From: Pseudopyrenochaeta lycopersici
Lineage: Eukaryota; Ascomycota; Dothideomycetes; Pleosporales; Pseudopyrenochaetaceae
Assembly (NCBI GenBank): GCA_003313425.1
Contig: NHZP01000091.1
Location: forward strand, 1 to 64,000
Length of the DNA stretch: 64,000 bases
Direction: 5' to 3'
A model generated the notes under the pieces. That model made no database searches, had not been told where the DNA came from, and saw nothing but the letters and a program-made list of their open reading frames with translations. Of this stretch, positions 50,400 through 60,773 are shown in pieces. The position numbers and the translations under genes are program-made. Numbering within the stretch: the first letter of the stretch is position 1; each line of letters opens with the position of its first letter.

Positions 50400-51365
50400 A
50401 TAATACGCTAGCAGCGCACTAAACGCTCTCTACTAATAGAGCTACTGTCTCTATCCTTATCCTCCTCCTCTACCTCCTCTTACTCCTCCTCCTTCTCCCT
50501 CTCTAGCTGCTCCTTAGCAGCGCAAGCTGCTACAGCCGCGCGCTCCTTCTCTACCTTCTCATCCTTCTCCTTATCCTTAACTTATTTAAGGAGCGCCTAG
50601 ATAACAGTCCTCCCCTCCTTAATCTCCTATAACTAATAAGCACAAGCATAGTATATTATACTAAGAAGCTTACCTTAGCGTCGTGCTTTTTAATCGCCTT
50701 TATAAGGCGTAGTGAAAAATTAAGAATAATAGGGAGGCTATATATAAAGGATTAGCTTAGTAACTAAGCTTATTATAGAAAGAGCTTACATAGAGACGTA
50801 GTTATACCTAGAGGTATAATAGAAGTAGGACTAACTACTAGTAGAGTTATTATAGCACTCATTAGAGGAGTGCCTAGAGAGCGCGCTCCTTACGCACTAA
50901 AGGTACAGCTTAGAGCAGAGTGCTCCCTAGGTACGCAACTAGAGAGTGCGCACGACCTCCTGTAGATCTTAAGGAACTATAGGAGGCGTGTAGGCACGCG
51001 CGCGCTTAAGCGCGGCAGCAGAGGCAGCGGCGTTAGCCTAGGCTTTAGCTAGGGTGGTAGTAGCGCGATTAGCGGCGGCGAGGAGAGCAGCTTAATTAGG
51101 TGTTTTACTACCTTCATAAGCTACCTCCTTAACCCTAGAGAGGAAACTAGGTAGTAAGAGAGGTAGTAAGGGCGCGGGCGTAGGCGTAGGTGTAGGCGTA
51201 GGTACAACAGGGGCGGCGGCGCTAATAGCAGAGTTAGGCCTAGAGGCAGTAAAGTAGGTCTCACGAGCGTTTTAAGCGCGGGCGCGAGCAGCGACTTTAG
51301 CTTTAGACTATATAAATTAGTATAATCCTAAGCTCGCGTCGCAGTAACTTACAGCAGGCATGTTA
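50400..51365 (-). pseudogene. Antisense ORF remnant between copia C pol and 3' LTR
   Basis: About 1.3 kb separates RNase H from the LTR. On the minus strand from the ATG at 51365, a protein-like text is readable through scattered stops: MPAVSYCDASLGLY, then Ala/Arg-rich sequence, NARETYFTASRPNSAISAAA, a Thr-Pro run (PTPTPTPTPAP), ALLAAANRATTTLAKA, a Cys-containing stretch (CVRSALSRHSSNECYNN) and, near 50600-50460, a coiled-coil-like end (KDEKVEKERAAVAACAAKEQ). I do not recognise a family. Short introns may lie in the AT-rich middle. It may be a captured host gene or an accessory antisense gene of the element. Confidence 0.4.
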
Positions 51366-51572
51366 ATAGTAGTAGTAGTGCTGTTATTACTGTTAGTGCT
51401 GCTGTTGTTAAAGAAATAGAGCTAAGGAGCGCGCGAGGCGAGCTATATGAGGCTATTTTTTAAAGGTAAAGGTAGGAATTGATCTTAAGCAGAAAACAGA
51501 GGTAAAGGGGGATATTGAGCACAACGCGCTGATTAGTCAGTTAAGCAGCCTGAGCTGCCCACCTAGGGGGTG

Positions 51573-51926
51573 TGTTGCAAACAACGCGCTGTGACCTGGG
51601 GTACGGTAGGCTCACGTGCGCGCTGACGTAGGAGCTTACCCTGGAGAGACACGTCTTTTGTGTGCATTTAAGGGCGCGCTCACGTGCAAGCTGATGGGCA
51701 AGCTCACGCAGGAGACACCTGAAGGTAGACTTACGTGCGCGATCACGTGCGCGCTCGCGCACGCGTACACGCTGCTCACGCTCCTACCGTATAATGGCCC
51801 CTGTAATAGGCCGTGCTCAGCTCTCCTTTATATAGCTGGCTCTCCTAAAGCCTCCTAGATAAAACAGTAGTCCATCTCATAGATCACCTAGGTAACTGTT
51901 GCCAAGCTCTCCCTTTTTCCTCCACA
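51573..51926 (+). repeat. Copia C 3' LTR
   Basis: 354 bp, the less mutated partner of 42645-42998. ORFs of 65-80 codons found in both LTR copies are shadows of the same sequence. Confidence 0.93.
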
Positions 51927-54127
51927 GCTATTAATCCTTAAATATCTATTAAATTTAGATACTATTACTTGTAAAAGTAATAAGCATATAAGATATTATA
52001 TTTAATAAGTAAACAGTGTTTAATAGTAAAACTAAAGACCTAATAGATAACCTTATATATAGTACGCTGTAAGAAATTATAACTTATATAAAGATAATAG
52101 AGCTTCCTACTCTAGTCTATTAACTAGAGACTAAGTCCTTTTATAAAGATAATATAGTTAAGGATACTAATAACTCTAAAGAGGAAGATCTATTAGGATA
52201 CTATTATAGAAGGAAAATTAGAGATATATACCTAACTCCTCTATCTACGCTACTACTAGCTATACTCCTTATAAGTCTAATAGTAGGTATGTAGGCAGCT
52301 AATATAAACTTATACTTATTAAAATTAATTCCTTAGGTAGCTGCCTTTATAGCTAGCGCTTAGGTAGGTAACGTAGGGAATTATAGAGGGAAAGTTATTA
52401 ATAAGGCTTAGATAAAAAGGATGCTTACTAAAGGCTTAAAGATCTATTAAAGCTAACTTCTACTACTACCTACGCTGTATACTAACTTTAAATACTATTC
52501 TATAAGAGAGCTATATAAGAAGGTAGAATAAGTATACCTTAAAAGCTATAGATAAATAAAGTTGTAGATAGAAGTCTTACTTAAGCTAATTAAGGCCGCA
52601 GGATAATAAATCTTTAACTATATATAGGTGTACACATATAAGCTAAATAAGCATAATTAATTTCTTAAGTATAAAGCACGACTTATAGTCTAAGGAGACT
52701 AATAGCGATATATTATAACGTAAAATATATATACTACTACGTTAGTAAGCAGGTCCTTTTAAATACTAATAGTAATTATAGCTAAGTATAATCTTAAACT
52801 AAAGTAATATAACATAATAAACGTATTTATATATATAACTATATACTAAGAAGTATATATAAAGATGCTGCGCAGATATTATAAGAAAGGCGTAATCCTC
52901 TAAGTTTAGAAGGTATTATATAGGCTCTAAATATTACCCTTACTATAGTAAAAAGATTTATAATAACCCTTAAATCCCTAAGATTTATAGAAGTACTATA
53001 TAAGCTATACTATATAATTAAAGATAGACTTATTATCTTCTTCTATATAGATAATATTATTCTTATATACTATAAGTTAAAGACTATAGAAGTAGAATAA
53101 GTAGTTAAGCTACTTATAAGAAAGTACATAATAATAAGTAGTAATAACCTGCAGTAGTTTCTAGGAGTTAAGGTTATCTAAAAGCGAGATTAATAACTTA
53201 TCTATCTCTCTTAAGCTGTATACGCTAAGAAGATAAGCTATTTAGTTAATAATTAGAATTATTAATATAACACACTAATAAGCGCATTTAAACTAAAGCT
53301 ACGCTTAGAAATAGTAATACTATCTAAAGTTAATAAGTATTAACGTAAAGTTAGTTTACTACTATACGCAGTAGTTATAATAAAGCCTAATATTACTTTT
53401 GCTACATTAAGACTAGCATAATTCCTATTAAACCCTAGTAAAGAGCACTATAATACTACTAATAGAGTACTACTATACCTTAATAAGATAAAGTTGCGAG
53501 CACTATAACTTAGAGGAGGCAATTACCTATAAGTCGCAAGCGACGCCTTATTTGCTAACAACACCTTAGATAGGAAAAGCTCTTAAGGATATATAATTAA
53601 GTTATTTAATAGGCTAATTGTATAGAAAGTAAATAAACAAGATATAGTAACTATATTAACGACTAAAGCTAAACTACTAGCACTATTATAAGTAGCTAAA
53701 GAAGCGATCTTTACAACGCAACTACTAGAAGAACTAGAAGTTAAGCTACTATTACCTATAATAATAATTTAGTATAATAATACTTAAATAATCTAGCTTG
53801 TAACTGTAGAAGTTTTAAAGCTCTAGACTAAGCTTCGCTATATTAATATCTATAATTATTAGCTTAGATAAGAGGTTTTATTAGGAAAGATAAAAATAGA
53901 GTATAAACATTTAACTAAAATAATCGCAGATAGGCTTATAAAAGTATTAACTTATAATAAATAGAATAACTTCTTAAAATAACTTAGACTAGTAGAAGTA
54001 AGAAACTATAAGGTAATAAAAGAAGCACTACTTAAAGAGATCTAGAGATAACTGAAGGACCTTATAATTACATAAGGGGCTTATAACTAGTTATCTAGCT
54101 TATATAGTTATCTAAGCTAAAGGGGTG

Positions 54128-54350
54128 TGTTAGATTATATAAGTAATGTAAGGCCTGTTAGATATAAAAGATAAACTTAGAAGTACTACACGGGAAAAGG
54201 CAATTAATAGAAGGACTAATACCACAGCCTTTAGAACCTCTAGAAGCAAAGCAGTCATAGAAAGGAGGGGAGAGAACACAGAATTAATTAATCACGTTCA
54301 TCATTAAAAAATTCATCAAAGATCAAGCCAAATCGTCCTTGAATCTGACA
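54128..54350 (+). repeat. Copia B 3' LTR
   Basis: Starts TGTTAGATTATATAAGTAAT and ends CCTTGAATCTGACA. Its U5-like end matches the LTR of copia A (TTCATCAAAGATCAAGCC), but the rest does not. Confidence 0.85.
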
Positions 54351-55259
54351 TAAGGCTAAGCTCTCGCATGCTATTATGTCTATATTTCGCTAGTACTATA
54401 ACGTAGCTTAATACTACGTCTACTTATCTAATATCTCTAGCCCTCTTACTAGAAGTAATAAACTGTTCTATCTACTACTATAGGAATTAGATTTCTAGAA
54501 AAGTAGGTAGTTTACCTGCAGGTAGACGCTCTACGAGCTTCTTACTCTAAAGTTAGTTAAGTTCTTCTTTTAAGAATAGAAGAAGCTTAGCTATAAGATA
54601 TCTCTTATATAACTAATTTCTAAAATTATAGGTATCCTGCATTTAGCGCTGTAAGGAGTCCCTTTATCTTAGTTTAGTATTAATAAGTAATTATCTTAGA
54701 AAGAATACTAAGAGACTAAATATAAAGAAGATAGAGCGTACTTACTATTAGGTATTTTTAATATCTCCCTAGCGCCTATATATAGTAAAGAGGTAGTAGG
54801 AGCGTTTAGGAGACTTTATAAGGAAATATACGCGCTAAGAAAATATACTTAATATATATGTATCTTAGATCCGCGTAATAATAATAAGCGTATTAAGGAC
54901 ACTAAGGGTAGCCTACTAGAGGACTTATACTACGAGGTCCTTAATAACGCTAACTTTTAGTAATAGTATAATAACTTATAGAGCTAACTACTATAGATTA
55001 ATAGTAATCCTAGTAAAGGTAAGATAATGCTGCTCTATAGTATTATTAATAAGCTACAGAAGTTAATAGCTAAGACAGACTTTATGTCTTACTTCTTCTG
55101 CTAGGCTACTAACTTGCGTATTAACAGCGCTACAGCTATATCGTATGGCCTGCTATACTTACTTATTACAGTAACCCCGCAAAAGTTTCCGCTACACTAG
55201 TCGCGACGCGTTCCCTCACAACATCTCCTTCTTAACTTTTAAGTATTATAACTATGCTA

Positions 55260-56609
55260 CAGTGCCCTTCCAAAAGTTCTCGCCGCGCTAGTGCGACGCG
55301 CTCCATCACAACAACACTACCTTAACTTTGCAGTATTATAATTATGCCACCACAACGCCAAATTCTTTAAGAAATAGACTAAAATACGCGCAGACGTCCT
55401 AATTTAATAGTCTAGCAGTGGAATTAAATTATTAGCATGCTACATAGTAGTGCTACAGTCGCTGAAGTTACTAACGCGTTTAGCCGCAGTAAACGCAGTA
55501 TACGCAACATTAGGAAAAGATATTAACAAACTAGCAAAACAATAGATAAACCTCGCAGCAGTAGACCACCTATACTATCGCTTTATCAGAAGAAGATTAT
55601 CTATCGCAAAGCACGCGCACAGCTAAAAATTACGTACAAAGAGCTAGCTAAAGAGGCAGTAGTTATAAATCCAGATAGCACCACTTTAAAGCTACCTAGC
55701 TATTCCACATTACAGCGGTATCTTAAAGGATAAGGCCTTACTAAATCTCCTTATAAAAAGCGTCTAAAGCTTAATAAATTGCGTACGTTACAGCGGCTTA
55801 AGTTCTGTAGAGAGTACTCTTCTTTCCTATAGCATTAACGCACTATGCGCTTCTTAGATAAGTGCTCCTTTCAGAAGGGCTTAGAGTAAACACAAGAGTA
55901 GGTATTTCGCAATTTATAAAAGAAATAGAAGATAATAATACTTTAAACCTATAGCTGTAGTAAGAAGGTAGCATAGATAGTGTAAGGTTTAATATAGCTA
56001 GATAAACGTGGGCGTGCGCAGAGGAGCCCTCTAGTTATAATAGAGCGCGATCCTAATACTCTAAACTATAGATACTCCGCTAAAAGTTACATTAAGGCTT
56101 TAAAGAAAGGCCTCTTACAATTATAGCGTCGTTTACAGCTTTTTATACAGGATAACGCGCGCGTACATATAGCTGCAGCTACAAGGAGATTTCTGGCTAA
56201 GCACCACATTAGTACAGTTAACTAGCCACCCTACTCACCTAATCTTAACCTAATTAAGCACCTCTAGTAGTATCTTAAAAAGCTTATGTATAGATCCTAT
56301 CCTTAGTATAATAATTATAGTTAAGCTATAGAGGAGTAGGATAGCTTTTGCGCTGCATTAAAAAGTTGCTAGCGTCGCATACTAGCTAGCCTAATTCAGC
56401 GCCTTATCATAAGCATTCCACGACGAATTAATGCATGCAAGAAAGCGCGAGGGTGGCAAACAAAATATTGAACCCGTGCGCAACTGCTGCTTCAAAAAAA
56501 ATTAAATTATATTATATATTGGCTGAGATTCATGGTGTTGAAGTTTTGTGCCCATGTGCTGGTAAGGGTGGCTCGTGCGTGCGCGGCGAGAACTTTTGGA
56601 AGGGCACTG
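55260..56609 (+). mobile_element. Tc1/mariner copy 1, nested in copy 2
   Basis: 1350 bp with perfect 29-bp terminal inverted repeats beginning CAGTGCCCTTCCAAAAGTTC, flanked by TA on both sides. The transposase reading starts near 55353 (MPPQRQIL) and includes RSSRPPILSLYQKKIIYRKA, RVHIAAATRRFLAKHHIS near 56160-56215 and PPYSPNLNLIKHLW near 56225-56270 (DD34E region). Several RIP-type stops; the Asp of SPDLNPIE is Asn here. Less mutated than copy 2. Confidence 0.9.
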
Positions 56610-57649
56610 TACTACGTTACTAAATTTTATAAGAAATAGACTAAAATACGCGCAGAGGCCCTAATTTAATAGTCTAGCAGCGAGATTAAATTATTAGGAT
56701 ACTGCATAGTAGTTCTATAGTTGCTTAAGTTACTAACGCGTATAGCTAGAGTAAACGCGCTATATGCGACCTTAGGAAGAAATATTACTAAACAGGCATA
56801 ACTATAGATAAACCTTGCAGCGGCCAGCTACCTATACTATTACTTTATTAAAAGAAGATTATCTATTATAAAGCACGTGCGCAGCTAAAAATTAAGTATA
56901 AAGAGCTAGCTAAAGTAGTAGTAGTTATAAATCTAGATAGCACCTCTTTAAAGCCGCCTAGCTCTAGCACACTATCTTAATACCTTAAAAGATAAGGCCT
57001 TACTAAATCTCTTTATAAAAAGCGTCCTAAGCTCTATTGCGGGGATGCGTTAAGGCGCCTTAAGTTCTATAAGGAGTACTTTTAATTCTTGTAGCATTAG
57101 CGCACGCTTAAGTTCTCTAATAAATGCTTAGTTTAGAAGGGCTTAGGGCAAAACTAAGAGTAGATTTTTTAAAATTTATAAGAGAAATAGAAGATAATAA
57201 TGCTCTAAACTTATAGTTATAGTAAAAAGGTCTTATAAATAGTATAGGGTTTAATATAGTTAGATAAACGTAGGTATGCCTAGAGAAGTCCTCTAGTTAT
57301 AATAGAATGTGATTTTAATGCTCTAAAGTATAGGTACTCTACTAAAAGTTATATTAAGGCCTTAACTAAAGGGCTTCTACTATCTTAGCGTTGTTCTTAG
57401 TTTTTATGTAGGATAACGCGCGTATACACATAGCTGCAGTAACGCGTAAGTTTCTACGCGAGCACTACATTACTACTATTAAATAGCTAGCATACTTACC
57501 TAATCTTAACCTAATTAAGCACCTCTAGTAGTACCTAAAGAAGCGCATGTATAAATTCTATCTATAATATAATAATTACAGCTAAGCTATAGAAGAGTAG
57601 GATAGCTTTTACAGTGTATTAAAAGAGTGCTAGCAGCGCATACTAGCTA

Positions 57650-59776
57650 CCGAGGTGGACGGCGTAACGAGCCAGACGTCGTAACGAGCCACCCCTCCTC
57701 AACAATAACAAAACTTCAACAAGCGATACCTTCACCAATATGAGCTCAATCGAGGCTGCAATTGCAGCTATAGAATCGCTGAAGCCTGGAGAAAAATTTA
57801 GTTATCGAGAAATTGCAAAAAAGTATTGCTGTAACCGTACAACGCTCGCGCGGAGACACCAAGGAGTATCAGGCTCACGCAACACCAAGGCAGAAAATTA
57901 ACAAGCTCTCCACCCCTATCAAGAGCAGGAGCTCCTACACTACATTAAACGCCTTACAGAGCAAGGCTTACCCCCTACTAGGCCTATAATACAACGCTTT
58001 GGCTCACAGATTGCAAAAAAAGAGCTTGGCGTACACTGGGTTGATCGCTATATCAAGAATCACACGGTTGAGCTCATCTCAAATTGGGTAACTAGGATAA
58101 ATCAATCGCGCCACCAAGCTAATTCAGGGGCAAAGTACACCCTCTACTTTAATCTCCTGCGTGATAAGATTAGCTAATACAACGTTGAGTCTCGCAATAC
58201 ATACAATATAGATAAGAAAGGCTTTATGCTAGGAGTAGTTACTAGGTCAAAGAGGGTGTTTAGTAGGAGGCTATATGAGGAGCGCAAGATCAAGGCTTAC
58301 ATCCAGGATGGTAGTCGAGAGTGGATAACGCTGCTGGCCTGCGTATGCGCTGATGGATCTGCCCTTGAGCCTGCCCTCATATATCAATCAGCCTCAAGCT
58401 CAATTCAAGACTCGTGGTTGCAGGCCTGCGATCCTGAGTCTCATCAAGTCTTTTTCAGCTCCTCAACCTCAGGATGGACCAACAATGATATAGGCCTAGC
58501 ATGGCTTAAACAGGTGTTTGATCGCAGGACAAAGGCAAAGGCGCACTCCTCCTATAGGCTCCTTATCCTTGATGGCCACGGATCTCACCTTACAATGGAT
58601 TTTATTGAGTACTGCCATCAAAACAAGATCCTCCTTGCAGTGTATCCTCCTCACTCAACTCACACGCTTCAACCACTAGATGTTGTTATGTTTAAGCCTC
58701 TCTCAACAGCTTACTCAAATCAGATCTCAGCCTTTATGGAGAGATGCCAAGGGCTTACTTCAATGAGTAAAAGAGACTTTTTTCCACTGTTTATGGCAGC
58801 CTGGGAGGACTCCTTTAAGGAATCAACTATCCTTAAGGCGTTTGAAGCTACTGGCCTATCACCTTTTAATCCTCAGGTAATACTCAAGAGATTTAGCCTC
58901 ATTGAGGCTCCTGAGGCAATTTTAAGTGATAGTGACTCCTCAGCTTTGAGCGCCTCAAACTGGAGGAAAACTGAGGGCCTACTACGCCAGGTTGTCAAGG
59001 ATAGACAAGATCCACGAGCTCAAAAGCTGAGCCAGGCCTTCCACTCAATCTCAGTTCAGAAAACGCTGCTTGAACACGAGGCTCAAGGCCTTAGAGAGGC
59101 TCTTATTAATGAGAGGCGACGTAGGAAGCGAGGCAAGGTCCTGCCATTAGAGCAGCCTGAGGAGTACCATGGTGGTGCTGTATTCTGGTCTCCAAGGAAG
59201 GTGAAGGAAGCACGTGACCGTCTACAGCAGCAGGAGCTTAAGGAGGAGCAAAAACGACTCCAAAAAATTGAAGCAACTAAGCTCCGTGAGGCAAGGAAGC
59301 AGGCTAAGGCTGAGGCAAAGGAGATTAGGCGTACTGCGAGGGTTGCAGCTAAGTTATTGAGAGAGAAGGAGAGAGCTCAAAAGGCTGAGGATCAAGCCTC
59401 TCGAGCAGCTGCTCGTAGGACTCAAAAACGACTTCAAAACGCTCTTAAAATTACCCAAAAGGGGAACAAGATGAGGCTTAAGGCTGCTACTCAAGCAATC
59501 TCAAAAAATAGAGAGGTTGCGCAGCCTGGAGATAGTGGAGGGTCTGCACAAGGCGCAGAGGGCGCTCTACCTGCTCGGTCACGACGCAGCAGGGAAATCA
59601 ACCCTCCAATTAGATTTGAGTAGCTACATATATTTGCACAGGCCCCTAGGCCCCAACACCAAAAAATATCGCGTTAATAGCTATTTTGTGAGGCTCAATA
59701 GCCTCAAGTTGTGGTGTTGATTTTGGTGGTTGGGTGGCTCGTTACGCCGTCTGGCTCGTTACGCCGTCCACCTCGG
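57650..59776 (+). mobile_element. Pogo E: nearly intact pogo/Fot1-type DNA transposon
   Basis: 2127 bp with 45-bp terminal inverted repeats differing at one base, starting CCGAGGTGGACGGCGTAACG, flanked by TA (57648-57649 and 59777-59778). The 12-mer CGTAACGAGCCA occurs twice in each end with 17-bp period. The empty site is reconstructed by comparison with Tc1 copy 1, whose uninterrupted sequence matches across the junction. Confidence 0.95.
57740..59623 (+). pseudogene. Pogo E transposase, two nonsense codons
   Basis: 628 codons in one frame from MSSIEAAIAAIESLKPGEKF, interrupted only by TAA at 57899-57901 and 58175-58177. Domains: psq-type HTH about 5-45, CENP-B-type HTH about 55-130, DDE about 150-380, basic Ala/Arg/Lys coiled-coil tail about 430-620. 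Catalytic acids are Asp158 (NIDKKGF), Asp278 (LILDGHGSH) and Asp314 (LQPLDVVMF), a DD35D arrangement. Family members have Glu after the first Asp; the Lys159 here is a one-base change. Both stops fit CAA to TAA in a pyrimidine-CA context. Downstream of the second stop an open frame (58226-59623, 465 codons) keeps two of three acids. Probably recently active and freshly mutated. Confidence 0.92.
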
Positions 59777-60471
59777 TAAGCTTATTAAGCGCCTTATCTT
59801 AAGTATGCAACAACGAATTACTGCATGTAAAAAGGTATGAGGATAGCAAACAAAATATTAAACATCTATGCAACTCTTAACCTCAAAAAGTAATTAATTA
59901 TATAATATTTTGGCTAAGATATATAGTGTTGAAGTTTAGTGTACGTGTGCTTGAGAGGGTAGCTCGTGCATGCGCGGCGGAAACTTTTGCAGGGTTACTG
60001 TAGTTAGTAGCCCTCGCTCGTCTTATATGTTTATAAGAAGTATAATAACGCGGGTAAAACTATGTTTAAGGATGCGAATACTTAGGTTGCCTTAACAGAA
60101 ACATTTGCGGATGTTCTACAGGACCTAAGCTTTAATATTACATACCTAATTATTAACGTACTAGATAAGTGTGTTACTAACTTACTAAAGCTGCTTAACT
60201 TTATTATAAAGTAGTTGTCTGCGTCCTCTTGCGTTAAGTAGATTGTCTCTAGCCGCAACTAGCTAGATATTAAGGGCTAGCTAGAGCGGGTAGGCTATAA
60301 GGTGAGGCTAAGCCTTAAGCTGAACGCAGAGTCTGTTTTAATAGCTGTCAGCATCTATATTAAGTAAAGGGTATCTTAGCTAGCGCACTAGAGGAAGTAC
60401 GACGAGCGGATCTAAGATGCTGTGCTTAATTATTTAGCGTTAAATACAAATAATACCTTTCTCTAGGTAGC

Positions 60472-60773
60472 TGTCAGGGTTCAATCCTTTCAGGTTACTA
60501 GACGCAGGTGAAAGGGTTCAATCCTTCCAAGTTACTAGACGCAGGTGAAAGGTAACGATCCTGCCAAGTTACTAGACGCAGGTGAAAGGTAACTGTTACC
60601 TCTTACCTTTTACCAAGCTAGGTAACTGGATCGGGACTAGCCTGCTCTAGCTTATGTATATAGGTAGCACCTCTCCCCTAAAGGTGAGAGGTATCTGCTA
60701 TTTTGTCCATTTCCTTTTAAATTGAGTTTCTTCAACTAAGACCGTCCTAACTGTGCGTGTTGACTGCCTTACA
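60472..60773. repeat. Solo LTR (302 bp)
   Basis: Begins TGTCAGGGTTCAATCC and ends GCCTTACA, flanked by a perfect 5-bp duplication GTAGC (60467-60471 and 60774-60778). Removing it restores the NLR frame at VALVC. It contains three copies of a 37-bp repeat (60480-60595) around TTACTAGACGCAGGTGAAAG and a TATATA at 60657. It is almost unmutated in a strongly RIP-mutated host. No internal retrotransposon sequence is present, so it arose by LTR-LTR recombination. Confidence 0.9.

Larger units (their letters stand above)
42645..51926 (+). mobile_element. Copia C: Ty1/copia element nested in copia B and carrying pogo D
   Basis: 354-bp LTRs at both ends and a perfect GCTAT target duplication (42640-42644 and 51927-51931). 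The interior without pogo D is about 6.6 kb. Plus-strand remnants in order: Gag with a Cys motif near 44025-44090; protease-like region; integrase (AKCEYCAIIYAK near 44915-44950, NRGIERVGQEI-like near 45310); after pogo D, reverse transcriptase with LFYVDNILVIYYY near 49225-49265; and RNase H (ICRDALFTDN near 49730, LRYVDIQNM near 50030). The first internal bases (GTTATAAGCCCGGCGC) are a candidate primer-binding site and CTAGGGGGTG a polypurine tract. The interior is heavily mutated, the LTRs are not. Confidence 0.88.
39833..54350 (+). mobile_element. Copia B: Ty1/copia element split by copia C
   Basis: Outer limits are 223-bp LTRs. Removing copia C plus one GCTAT duplication restores an internal region of about 4.8 kb. 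The left part (40056-42644) holds gag-protease-integrase remnants; the right part (51927-54127) holds reverse transcriptase (FFYIDNIILIYYK near 53035-53075) and RNase H (ASDALFANNTLDRKS near 53545). A polypurine tract, AAAGGGGTG, abuts the 3' LTR. The internal sequence is of the same family as copia A. The 5-bp flanks differ (AGTAT left, TAAGG right), so no target duplication is visible. Confidence 0.85.
55169..60000 (+). mobile_element. Tc1/mariner copy 2, carrying Tc1 copy 1 and pogo E
   Basis: Ends CAGTAACCCYGCAAAAGTTT in inverted orientation, flanked by TA (55167-55168 and 60001-60002). Without its two passengers and their TA duplications it is 1351 bp, the same size as copy 1. The transposase remnant (56640-57640 plus 59790-59830) reads KLSIKSQLK-like pieces, DNARIHIAAVTRKFL-like near 57410-57450, and NLNLIKHL near 57500. 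RIP mutation is heavy. Confidence 0.85.

Noticed and set aside
54590..55190. Second gypsy or copia fragment right of copia B
   Set aside because: The readable residues (GIFNISLAPIY, NSNPSKGKIM) fit HET and NACHT domains and continue beyond Tc1 copy 2.
60476..60600. tRNA gene, because of GGTTCAATCC motifs
   Set aside because: No acceptor stem, D-arm or anticodon arm; the motif repeats with 37-bp period inside a solo LTR.
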